From Vallitaleaceae bacterium (GTDB lineage: Bacteria; Bacillota; Clostridia; Lachnospirales; Vallitaleaceae), in the NCBI GenBank assembly GCA_028277605.1, contig JANQFZ010000058.1, forward strand, positions 24,597 to 88,596: a DNA stretch of 64,000 bases. Direction: 5' to 3'. Every line of letters starts with the position of its first letter. Positions within the stretch are counted from its first letter, which is position 1. The notes beneath the pieces were generated by a model that was not told the DNA's origin, ran no database searches, and saw only the letters and a list, made by a program, of their open reading frames with translations. Shown piece by piece: positions 9,694-18,035 of the stretch. Made by a program: the position numbers and the translations under genes.

Positions 9694-9839
9694 CTCAATG
9701 CCTCCTTAATCGCCAAAGTATCATTGCTTAACATACCATATAAACTATACCAAATTACACTAGAAATAGAAAGCAAAACTTTACTCCGTTAGCTATTGGT
9801 AAACAACGAGAGTTAGTATTTAGTAAAACAAATAAGTTA

Positions 9840-9867
9840 TTGTAATCAAGTATAAAAGTTGTATAAT
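9840..9867 (+). promoter_or_regulatory. Promoter of the LUD-domain gene
   Basis: TTGTAA (9840-9845), 16-base spacer, TATAAT (9862-9867), about 70 bases ahead of the start codon. A 14-base stretch at 9811-9824 resembles the tetR palindrome at 11 of 14 positions and lies just upstream, between the divergent genes. Confidence 0.6.
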
Positions 9868-9935
9868 GATTAGTATGAGTTAATCAATCATTAGATTATT
9901 CAATAACATGGATAAATTAAAATTGGGGGATAAAC

Positions 9936-10571
9936 ATGGATCCAAAAAAAATTAACTATGAGCACTTGGCATCAACTGTAATCAAAGCACTCAATAAAAG
10001 AAAAATGGATGGCTACTATTGTCCGACTTCAGAAGAAGCGGTGAATCAAGCATTAGAACTGATGAACGAAGGCTCTGTCGTTACATGGGGCGGTTCAATG
10101 ACGATAAGAGATATTGGTTTATTAGATAAAATTAAAAAGAGCAATTATAAAACTTTAGATAGAAGCACGGCAAGTACACCTGAAGAAGTAGAACAGATTT
10201 ATTATCATGCTTTTGCTTCTGATTATTACTTAATGAGCTCAAATGCTATCACCTTAGATGGAAAACTTGTCAATATTGATGGAAACGGAAATAGGGTCGC
10301 TTGTCTTATTTATGGTCCTAAGAATGTTATTATCATAGCAGGAATGAACAAGGTTGTCTCTAATGAAGAAATGGCCATCCATCGTATTAAAACTGAGGCA
10401 TGTCCTCCGAATAGCGTTAGACTAAATATAAATACTCCCTGTGCCAAATCAGGTTATTGTCAAAATTGCTTATCAGATGACTGCATATGCTGTCAAACGG
10501 TTATCACAAGAATGTCTAGGAAACAACATCGTATTAAGGTAATTCTAGTTGGCGAATCTCTGGGATACTAA
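9936..10571 (+). CDS. LUD-domain (LutC/YkgG-like) protein
   Basis: Protein of 211 residues of the LUD (former DUF162) family, related to the LutC subunit for lactate oxidation; stand-alone clostridial members have no firmly known substrate. The N-terminal region carries the family features (GSVVTWGGSMTIRDIGL; a VNIDGNGNRVACLIYGP segment). The C-terminus has a cysteine cluster (CAKSGYCQNC, then CICC), common in this subfamily and possibly metal-binding. Start ATG with GGGGGAT upstream; its own promoter is visible. LutA and LutB partners are not nearby, so a role in lactate use is only suggested by family. Confidence 0.83.
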   Translation: MDPKKINYEHLASTVIKALNKRKMDGYYCPTSEEAVNQALELMNEGSVVTWGGSMTIRDIGLLDKIKKSNYKTLDRSTASTPEEVEQIYYHAFASDYYLMSSNAITLDGKLVNIDGNGNRVACLIYGPKNVIIIAGMNKVVSNEEMAIHRIKTEACPPNSVRLNINTPCAKSGYCQNCLSDDCICCQTVITRMSRKQHRIKVILVGESLGY

Positions 10572-10621
10572 TTTAGGTCGGTGTTGAGGCTTTGACTAAG
10601 AACTTTTTTTAACTATAGCAT

Positions 10622-11470
10622 CTATGAACTCAACCGTATTTTATTTGGATCTATAAATCCTTCATCATACATGACTTTAGCGTGATTACAAATCACTAAT
10701 TTTTTATCAATTGCGTTACCTGTTTTCTTATCAATTTTTGTTTGGAATATCTCATTGTTTCTATAATAAGCACCATTTTCTTTAATAAAATAATTATTTT
10801 CTTCAATAATATGATACTTATGATTTAAAACCCTATCACTTCTTAACTCTCCACATAAATAATCATCCGTTGTATAAGTAATGAGTTGAAAGGTTTGATT
10901 GGTATGATTCACAAACTGATAATCCAAATAATTATACATAATGGACGTACCTGTTCCAAAAGGAACCTGTCTACCGTAATCTGGAAATAGGTCAAGTTCA
11001 TTATGGTGGTGATGTTCTAGAATAGTTAGAGGGCTATGTAATATCATCCAATGAATAAGGTTGGTAAACTGACACATTCCCCCTCCTATTCCTCGGCTTA
11101 CCTTTCCAGATCGTATGGTAAGCCCTTCCTTGTATCCTTTTGATTGAGTAGCTTTGCCTACCAGCCTCCAGAACGAGAAAACTTCATTAGGTTGAATGAC
11201 AATACCATTGACTTTAGGCGCCGCTAGGGATAAATTGATAGCCTTATTATCTTGAAGTTGCATATCGACATCCCCTAATCGTCTTCTAATTAAGGATTTA
11301 TGCTTATAAATCTGTACGCATAGGTTTTGATCTGAATAAGTTTTAGCATAGGTTTTTCTATTCAAAACCCATTGCAATCTTCTTAACAAGATGCCTTTGA
11401 TAACAGATAGTCGATAGGTTATTGGATGCCATTCACAAAATAGTTTTCTTGACATAAGCTGTTCTCTCAT
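10622..11470 (-). CDS. VanW-family protein
   Basis: Protein of 282 residues with the VanW signature: an FCEWHP motif near the N-terminus, then PNEVFSFWRLVG, the glycine-rich RGIGGGMCQFTNL and the histidine run LEHHHHNELD. VanW was named from VanB-type vancomycin resistance clusters, but most members occur outside resistance loci and their function is unknown. No vanH, vanA/B or vanX gene is nearby, so no resistance is implied. The start is uncertain: the first ATG (11470) lacks a ribosome-binding site, and the second (11455) has only GAGAG eight bases ahead. It is 34 bases behind the DUF3160 lipoprotein gene and may share its transcript. Confidence 0.85.
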   Translation of the reverse strand: MREQLMSRKLFCEWHPITYRLSVIKGILLRRLQWVLNRKTYAKTYSDQNLCVQIYKHKSLIRRRLGDVDMQLQDNKAINLSLAAPKVNGIVIQPNEVFSFWRLVGKATQSKGYKEGLTIRSGKVSRGIGGGMCQFTNLIHWMILHSPLTILEHHHHNELDLFPDYGRQVPFGTGTSIMYNYLDYQFVNHTNQTFQLITYTTDDYLCGELRSDRVLNHKYHIIEENNYFIKENGAYYRNNEIFQTKIDKKTGNAIDKKLVICNHAKVMYDEGFIDPNKIRLSS

Positions 11471-11504
11471 TTCTGTATACTTATAGTTATCTGCTATTTA
11501 TTAC

Positions 11505-13805
11505 TTATTCAAATTGTACTTCGGGTACTTTTATCGTAATGTGATTCTCTTCTTGTGATAAAAAGCTATTAAGCCATTCTGGTTGTTTTGGAAGATCTGG
11601 TGAAGGTTCTCCAATTTTAATCATAAAATAGTCTTCATCAGGATGATCTGAAAAGCTTTCTTTTCTAACACCTAGCATTTCATGCCATTCATCATCATTT
11701 AGACGTGTATCATTATAAAACTCATAGTATCCATAAACGGCTCCTTTAGTTAAATACAGCTTACTATCTTCTTGTGTCACCACATAAATCTCATGAGGTA
11801 ATCCAGTTCCAATTTCTAAGCAGCCTCCTCCACAGGTGGCTATATCCGCAATAACACCAGAACATTTCAATTTGCTACTGCCGCATTGAGTAATGATATC
11901 ATAAATGATGCTATCCATTTCTCCTCCAAAAAAACTTAGCTTACTCTGCTCCTCCTTAGATAGCCTCTCATTATTTAGCTCCTTAATCGAACAGGTTTGA
12001 AGTAATGTCAATAAATTGATGACTTTGTCATGAACTCTTTCAAACTGTTCAGGAATCAAGCCCTTTGCTTCTAAATTAGTGATAGAGTACTCTGTTAACC
12101 AAATCAATTTTGAGTATACGTTAACATTAGGTTCGACATAATGGTGGTGTTCGTATAAATCTTCATTACCACATTGTGCTACAGGTTGCTTGACATACAG
12201 AATCGTATCATGCTTTAACTCAGCATAGCTTCCTAGAGCAGAACTGATAGATTTATCCGTCCATGCCTTATTATTCATAAAAAGAGGAATGCCCTCAATA
12301 CCCTCAAAGGAGTCTTGAATAGAGCTTAATGTCCAAAGCCATCCATTATAGATATTAGCTTGCCAAGTCTCTTCGCTGATTTGTTCAATTTTATCCTTCA
12401 GCTCTATAAAAGTATCCTCATAATCAACCCAGTGCTTTTGCGGCTCTTCATACTCATCTAATAATTCTTTTGCTCGCTGACTACCCAAGACTCCTGCAAC
12501 ATCCAAAGCAGATGGTACTGGTCTGTAATAGGGGTGCATAAGTTCCTGTAGAATTTCTCCATCAAATGTATATCTCTGTCCCATAAATCTAAATTGCCTA
12601 TCATTAGGAATATCATGCGTTGTTTTATGTACAATGCCAGGCTTTGGTAGTTTTTTTGCTTCTTCTAAAAGCTTCTTATAATAACTTTCATTTCTAAAGT
12701 CATTAGGATTAACTTCTGTACCAAATACATTGACTATAAGCGTCTTATAATCATATAAATCTAAGTCGTCAGATTGTCCAATATAAAAATTGGTTGGCCA
12801 ATATATTTTATCCCATGCTTCAATATCATTTCTTCCTTCATTTTGTATGAAAGCTGTATAAGTCATAAGTAGAGCCTTAACCGTTTCATCTACACAGATT
12901 TCAACATAGTCATCCTGCCCTTGAGTAAGCGGCAAGCCAATCATTCCATACCACATCATGGCTCTAAAATAGTTTTCATAATTTTCATCTTCTGTATAAT
13001 GACCTCTTACTTTAAATTGACTGTAATCCACTTCACGCTCTAGTAAAGTAGAGAATTGATACTCATTAGCTGTCGAAATTCTCTTAACTTCTTCATCAGC
13101 TATAGTTTTAATGTCTTCTGGAATATCCCCATAGGCTTGAGTCAGTAGTTTCTTAGCAACAGCAAAGAAAACAGCATTAAACTTGAGATCCTTTTTGACA
13201 CTTTCATAGGCAGAATCTTGATAAAGCATTAGAGATTTATGAAGCATGCTATCCGTTAATCGGGTCAATTCTTCCATCAAGTATTCTTTTTCAATTATCT
13301 TTAATGTGCCATCATAATAAACATGATACAAATGCATAACAGCATCTACAGTTACAAAACTATCAATATTGCTATACATATTGGTATCATAGATACCATA
13401 CATCTGCAGATTACCCCAGTCCATTTTAGGTGGCAGGACAATAAATCCATTCTTCGCAAGTTGTTCCTTCTGTCGCTTAGTAAATCCTTCAAAGCGTTTG
13501 ATATTTTCAATATTAGATAGATCAGTCTGAATGGTATAATTAGGAACATTATAATTTATGGATGGCACTGTATAAGGAACCTTGATAGGCTGTAGGTCTT
13601 TCTCCTTTTGCCAAACTAGCTTATATGGCATTTCTTCATCTACATCCTCACCCTGTGAATCTTGGGATAGTTCTGCATCACTCTCTAACTCTGAATCATC
13701 TTTATCATAAGAATTTGTATATTGATTAGCATCATTACACCCTGATATTAGTAAAACAAGTATACTAAGTAAACTTAATAGATAAAAGCATCTACATTTT
13801 TTCAA
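11505..13805 (-). CDS. DUF3160-family lipoprotein
   Basis: Exported lipoprotein of 766 residues. The signal peptide ends in LLISGC with the lipidated Cys at about residue 23, followed by an acidic linker. The bulk resembles the DUF3160 family, helical proteins of unknown function found in Clostridia and some Gram-negatives; the segment FVTVDAVMHLYHVYYDGTL is typical. A late stretch CSGVIADIATCGGGCLEIGTG is rich in Cys and Gly. The start is TTG with GAGGAGG upstream. The gene follows a secreted repeat protein by 12 bases and precedes the VanW gene, suggesting a cell-surface operon. No catalytic motif was recognised. Confidence 0.78.
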   Translation of the reverse strand: MKKCRCFYLLSLLSILVLLISGCNDANQYTNSYDKDDSELESDAELSQDSQGEDVDEEMPYKLVWQKEKDLQPIKVPYTVPSINYNVPNYTIQTDLSNIENIKRFEGFTKRQKEQLAKNGFIVLPPKMDWGNLQMYGIYDTNMYSNIDSFVTVDAVMHLYHVYYDGTLKIIEKEYLMEELTRLTDSMLHKSLMLYQDSAYESVKKDLKFNAVFFAVAKKLLTQAYGDIPEDIKTIADEEVKRISTANEYQFSTLLEREVDYSQFKVRGHYTEDENYENYFRAMMWYGMIGLPLTQGQDDYVEICVDETVKALLMTYTAFIQNEGRNDIEAWDKIYWPTNFYIGQSDDLDLYDYKTLIVNVFGTEVNPNDFRNESYYKKLLEEAKKLPKPGIVHKTTHDIPNDRQFRFMGQRYTFDGEILQELMHPYYRPVPSALDVAGVLGSQRAKELLDEYEEPQKHWVDYEDTFIELKDKIEQISEETWQANIYNGWLWTLSSIQDSFEGIEGIPLFMNNKAWTDKSISSALGSYAELKHDTILYVKQPVAQCGNEDLYEHHHYVEPNVNVYSKLIWLTEYSITNLEAKGLIPEQFERVHDKVINLLTLLQTCSIKELNNERLSKEEQSKLSFFGGEMDSIIYDIITQCGSSKLKCSGVIADIATCGGGCLEIGTGLPHEIYVVTQEDSKLYLTKGAVYGYYEFYNDTRLNDDEWHEMLGVRKESFSDHPDEDYFMIKIGEPSPDLPKQPEWLNSFLSQEENHITIKVPEVQFE

Positions 13806-13817
13806 ATTACTTCCTCC

Positions 13818-14639
13818 TCAAATTTTAGTATTATTTACTTCAATAAGCTGCTCACCCTTTAACTTAAGTAAAACAGGTTTTTTAAAGGCACTTGTAGTTA
13901 CTTCAAGATAAACTCTGTCTTCTACATGTAAGGGTTTAACGGTTGTTATGTTCGGATAGGTACTACTCTCTGAAAACTTAACAAATCCAAAATCAAGCCA
14001 ATAGTAAATAGACACACACATTTTATTTTCTTTGTATTCAACCACAATAAACTCATCTGCGGTATCGCCAATCACATTATCAAAAATAACTGTTTCAAAT
14101 GGATATTCCAACTTCGATCCCGTCCATTTTTTAGAGAATTTTTCTCCATCCCAGTTAAAGAAAAATGGTCTGTTTTCAACGGCTGAGTACATTGGGGTTG
14201 ATTTATAGACACCAATATAAATATCCTTGATATTATCGCCGTCTATATCACACACTTGTATATCCCATGGCTTGACTGATGTAAAATCATTGCTATACTT
14301 TTGTTCTATAACAAGAGTTCCTGATTTTAATGAAGGCGTAAAAAAGCAGATATCCTTACCATAGTTCTCTCCTTCCTCAGCACTAATAATTAATAGCTCA
14401 TCAGTGTCATCTGAATTCAAATCACTAACACTCATATCTAAAATAATATCTTCTTGCAAGAGCAAAATAGGATTATACTCATTAGAGTTGGAGTCATATA
14501 TAATGAGCTCACTACCACTATAAGTGCATAAGTATTCATTTCCTTCCACTTGCAAGTTATAGATTTTATTGTGCATTTTATGATTTTGGTTAGTCATAAA
14601 GAACTGCAAAAGAAGGATGATTATTATGATTCTCTTCAT
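13818..14639 (-). CDS. Secreted FG-GAP/VCBS-like repeat protein
   Basis: Protein of 273 residues with a hydrophobic N-terminal segment (about residues 3-16) that looks like a signal peptide or anchor; no lipobox cysteine is visible. The mature part has beta-propeller-like repeats with two Ca2+-loop-like motifs, DLNSDDTDELLI and DIDGDNIKDIYIG, as in FG-GAP/VCBS proteins. It is the first gene of a probable three-gene unit with the DUF3160 lipoprotein (12 bases) and the VanW protein. Function unknown; an extracellular binding or scaffolding role with the lipoprotein is inferred from position. Confidence 0.6.
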   Translation of the reverse strand: MKRIIIIILLLQFFMTNQNHKMHNKIYNLQVEGNEYLCTYSGSELIIYDSNSNEYNPILLLQEDIILDMSVSDLNSDDTDELLIISAEEGENYGKDICFFTPSLKSGTLVIEQKYSNDFTSVKPWDIQVCDIDGDNIKDIYIGVYKSTPMYSAVENRPFFFNWDGEKFSKKWTGSKLEYPFETVIFDNVIGDTADEFIVVEYKENKMCVSIYYWLDFGFVKFSESSTYPNITTVKPLHVEDRVYLEVTTSAFKKPVLLKLKGEQLIEVNNTKI

Positions 14640-14850
14640 TGTGGTCTCCTATGTTTTAATTATAGTAGAATAACAGCTTATTATGTACTGTATATATTCT
14701 ACATTTATTTGATTCATTTGTTAATAAACACGCCTTTAAATAACTAATAAATTGTGTTTAAAATAGTGTTACATGTTTTTACAAACCTATAACTAAATCT
14801 TATAGAAATATTACAAACTCTATCCATAAACCCATTTATAGAGCTAACCA

Positions 14851-14877
14851 TAAAAAAACCAGCTCTTCTGAGCTGAT
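14851..14877 (-). terminator. Terminator of the iron-complex importer operon
   Basis: On the minus strand ATCAGCTC, a four-base loop AGAA, and GAGCTGGT form an eight-base stem followed by seven T residues, 15 bases beyond the ATPase stop codon. The rest of 14640-14850 is AT-rich and shows no gene. Confidence 0.8.
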
Positions 14878-14891
14878 TTTCATTTATCATC

Positions 14892-15692
14892 TTATACAAC
14901 TTTGTCTGTAATTCTTAATGGTAATATAGTTTTAAAATTAGTTTTATTCTGTGTGTATTCAAGTATTTTAGACTCAACTTCGTAAAAACGTTTAATATTA
15001 CTTTCATTAACTATTTCTGATGTTTTACCATAGATATAATTATTACCATATGAAAATATGAGCGTTTTATCTGAAATCCTTAGTGCGTGCTCAGGATAAT
15101 GCGTATTGATGATACAAGTGATATTTTTTTGTTTTGACATTTTTTGTATAACATCAAGTACAATCAGTTGATTCTTTATGTCCAGATTGGATTCTGGTTC
15201 ATCAAGAATTAATACTTCTGGCTCAGACACTAATGCTCTTGCCATAAGAACCATTTGTAACTCTCCACCACTCAATTCAGAAACAACTTTGTTTTCTAGT
15301 TTTAAAATATTTAATTCTTCCATAACACTTTTTGACTTTTCAATATCCTCTTGTTTTGGCATTGAGAAAAAGCTCATATGGGGATTTCTACCCATCAAAA
15401 CCATTTCTATAACACTATATGGGAATACTGTTATTTTAGCTTGTGGAACATAACTGATTCTTTTCCAAACATCAACACTCTTAAATGAATTGAAGCTTTT
15501 TTCATTAATTAATGTTTCTCCTTTATGCCATTTTAAGAAGCCCATCATACACTTTAATAGAGTTGTTTTCCCAACACCATTAGCTCCTAGTATGGTTAAA
15601 ATTTCTCCATCTTCAATCGTTAAATTGATATCTTCAAATAAAAGAGAATCTTTCCTATAACCAAATGTTCCGTTTGAAACTCTAAATTTCAA
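14892..15692 (-). CDS. FecE/FepC-like ABC importer ATPase
   Basis: Cytoplasmic ATPase of a FecBCD/BtuCDF-type importer for iron-siderophore, heme or cobalamin-like complexes. Walker A is GANGVGKTT, the signature is LSGGELQMVLMARAL, and Walker B is VLILDEPESNLD. TTG at 15692 is chosen as start because AGGAGG is nine bases upstream and the codon overlaps the stop of the permease gene by four bases (TTGA), a common sign of coupling; an upstream GTG is too close to the ribosome-binding site. Last gene of the operon, followed by a terminator. Substrate is inferred from neighbours and the Fur box. Confidence 0.92.
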   Translation of the reverse strand: MKFRVSNGTFGYRKDSLLFEDINLTIEDGEILTILGANGVGKTTLLKCMMGFLKWHKGETLINEKSFNSFKSVDVWKRISYVPQAKITVFPYSVIEMVLMGRNPHMSFFSMPKQEDIEKSKSVMEELNILKLENKVVSELSGGELQMVLMARALVSEPEVLILDEPESNLDIKNQLIVLDVIQKMSKQKNITCIINTHYPEHALRISDKTLIFSYGNNYIYGKTSEIVNESNIKRFYEVESKILEYTQNKTNFKTILPLRITDKVV

Positions 15693-16705
15693 GACCACCG
15701 ACCTCCTGTTTTTCGTAATAAGTATGCGAAAAATGGTGCTCCAATAACAGCCGTTAATATTGATAGCGGAATTTCAGCAGCAGTTGCTATACGAGCAACG
15801 TTATCTATTAGCAACATATAAAACGCTCCTAGAAATATAGTAGCAGGGATTAATATCTTATGGTCATTTCCTACAATCATCCTTCCTACATGTGGAATAA
15901 TAAGGCCTATCCAGCCTACTATTCCACAAAGGGATACCGATGTCGCAGTTATAATTGTAGTCACAATAATTATTATCAACCTGTACTTATTAACATCTAT
16001 CCCTAAAGACTTAGCTTCTTCTTCTGATAAAGATAGAATATTAATTTTCCATCTTAAAACTACAATGATTACAATACCAATGATAATTAATGGAATTCCA
16101 AATATCAAATCTTTAGTAGACACTCCATTCAAACTTCCCATCAGCCAATAGACTATTTCTGGTAATTTATCATCTGGGTCAGCTACATATTTTATTAATG
16201 ATATCAGTGCTGTAAAGAATGCACCTGTAATGACTCCAGAAAGAACTAGCATAAAGAGTGCTGAACCTTTTTTTTGTTTGCTGATAGCATAGGTAATAAT
16301 AACAGCTAATATTCCAAAAGCCAATGCCATCATTTGAACAACAAACATATTAGCCGATAATAATATACCTAGTGCAGCTCCAAATCCTGCTCCAGCTGAA
16401 ACTCCTAATACATGCGGACTTACAAGGGGATTTCCGAAGATAGCTTGATAGGCAGTCCCTGAAACCGATAACCCTGCACCAACAATTGAAGCAATAATAA
16501 TTCTAGGCAAACGCACCTTTAAAATTATCAATTCTTGTATTGATTCCCATGTCGCTTTGATCGGGAATATTCTGGATAATACTATTGAAAATGCGACACT
16601 AGGACTTACTGAATATCTACCTAAGCACAATGAGACAATTAATAGAATAATTGGTAATAGAATGAGTATCCACATTTTGTTGTTTCTTTGTCTTGTCTTT
16701 TCCAT
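15689..16705 (-). CDS. FecCD-family ABC importer permease
   Basis: Integral membrane protein of 338 residues with about ten hydrophobic segments, typical of the homodimeric FecCD/BtuC permeases. Recognisable are RLPRIIIASIVGAGLSVSG near residue 50, the NPLVSPHVLGVSAGAGFG segment and the C-terminal GLIIPHVGRMIVG. It is co-transcribed with the binding protein upstream (31 bases) and the ATPase downstream (four-base overlap). Only one permease gene is present, so the channel is expected to be a homodimer. Confidence 0.93.
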   Translation of the reverse strand: MEKTRQRNNKMWILILLPIILLIVSLCLGRYSVSPSVAFSIVLSRIFPIKATWESIQELIILKVRLPRIIIASIVGAGLSVSGTAYQAIFGNPLVSPHVLGVSAGAGFGAALGILLSANMFVVQMMALAFGILAVIITYAISKQKKGSALFMLVLSGVITGAFFTALISLIKYVADPDDKLPEIVYWLMGSLNGVSTKDLIFGIPLIIIGIVIIVVLRWKINILSLSEEEAKSLGIDVNKYRLIIIIVTTIITATSVSLCGIVGWIGLIIPHVGRMIVGNDHKILIPATIFLGAFYMLLIDNVARIATAAEIPLSILTAVIGAPFFAYLLRKTGGRWS

Positions 16706-16736
16706 TTATTTTCATTGATCCTTTCTATGAATGTGC

Positions 16737-17969
16737 TTACATTTGTTTTCCTGAACCACCAACAAAAATTTCTTCTCTGATTGGATTAAGAGTTTTTATA
16801 ATATCTTCATCTGAAATATCATAGTTAAAGAATTTTTTGTAATAGTCTCTAAGTTCTTGTTCCATATCAAAATCGCTAAATAAATCTGGGTAGTTTAATT
16901 TTGCCATCCATTTCATCATTAGTGGTGTGTCTGTATTTGCTGGAAACCATCTAGATGTACCTGTTGGTATTTTATAAACTCTACCATTTTGTACTGCTTT
17001 AATTTGACTCCAATCTTGTCCTTCTATTGTATTATTAATTAAATCTTCTGGCATACCATTATTAAATATATAGATAATATCAGGATTCCATTTATAGATT
17101 TGCTCCATGTTTGCATTAGTTATCCCATTAACATCAGCAGCTGCGTTAACAGCACCTGAAGATAATATCCAATCGTCTCCTTGCATACCTTTCCCATCTA
17201 CCATAATGCCTTTTTCACTGATTCTAAACAGTACCAATGATTTTACTTTTTTATCCTCTTCAATGTTAGAAGTTCTTTGATGTATTTCATCTTTCACAGC
17301 ATGAGCATAATCATTAATTTCTTCAAAACCTTCTAAATCAAACACTTCCCCAAGTAATTTAATCCTATGCATCATAAGTTCTATTGAATCGGATCCTTCT
17401 TTTGCTTTGGTATCTATAGTAGGAATACCAATACTCTTAAATAGATCGCCTTGTTTTGTAAATCCACCATAATATAAAACAAGATCTGGATTTAGTTTAA
17501 GCATCTCTTCAACATTAACATCTTGACCTTCCATAAATGAATCTGCTACGTTATGTAGTTCAGGTGATATTTTAAATAAAATAGAGTATTTACTTTCTGC
17601 TTTACTTCCTGGATTAATACCAACTAATTTATCTACATCTCCTCCCATTAATAAATAAGAACTTGGAATAGGTACAGATGTTGTGATAAACTTGTTTATT
17701 TCACTTGCAGGTGGTAGTATTACTTCGTCTCCATTGCCTATAACAATGGTTCTTTCATCTTGATTCTCACTGACTTGTTCAGTTTCTTTATCATTTGCAT
17801 TCTGTTCAGACTCATTGTTTTCTTTCTCGTTTGATGCTTCTTGTCCATTCTGAGCTTTATCAATATCATTATTATTATCTACTTCAGATGCTTGTTGAGA
17901 ACACCCTGCTAATAACGCTACTGATAGCATAAAAGAAATTATTAGTAACCTTAAACTTAATTTTTTCAT
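16737..17969 (-). CDS. Iron-complex ABC importer substrate-binding lipoprotein
   Basis: Class III (FecB/BtuF fold) binding protein of 410 residues. The signal peptide ends LLAGC with Cys at about residue 23; a long Asn/Glu-rich linker (about 25-75) leads to the binding lobes. Segments such as DLVLYYGGFTKQGDLFKSIGIP and WNPDIIYIFNNG are typical of Peripla_BP_2 proteins. The late PTGTSRWFPANTDTP region lines the binding cleft in homologues. It precedes the permease and ATPase genes and follows two half-size ABC transporters in the same orientation, all downstream of one Fur box. Ligand unknown: siderophore, heme or corrinoid are possible. Confidence 0.9.
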   Translation of the reverse strand: MKKLSLRLLIISFMLSVALLAGCSQQASEVDNNNDIDKAQNGQEASNEKENNESEQNANDKETEQVSENQDERTIVIGNGDEVILPPASEINKFITTSVPIPSSYLLMGGDVDKLVGINPGSKAESKYSILFKISPELHNVADSFMEGQDVNVEEMLKLNPDLVLYYGGFTKQGDLFKSIGIPTIDTKAKEGSDSIELMMHRIKLLGEVFDLEGFEEINDYAHAVKDEIHQRTSNIEEDKKVKSLVLFRISEKGIMVDGKGMQGDDWILSSGAVNAAADVNGITNANMEQIYKWNPDIIYIFNNGMPEDLINNTIEGQDWSQIKAVQNGRVYKIPTGTSRWFPANTDTPLMMKWMAKLNYPDLFSDFDMEQELRDYYKKFFNYDISDEDIIKTLNPIREEIFVGGSGKQM

Positions 17970-18035
17970 GATTTTCTCCTTTATAATAAAGTTTTTTATT
18001 TCTGAGCAGACACGATTTGCAACTATATGTATCCA

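Noticed and set aside
9694..9935. Metal-sensing riboswitch ahead of the Ca2+ ATPase
   Set aside because: The leader is short and lacks conserved elements of known Mn2+ or Mg2+ riboswitches.
10572..10621. Weak hairpin with T run after the LUD gene
   Set aside because: The best stem is about six bases with a bulge and a long unpaired loop, too weak to list as a terminator.
10622..11470. Vancomycin resistance from the VanW homologue
   Set aside because: No vanHAX-type, VanR/S or VanY gene is near; VanW proteins are common without any resistance.
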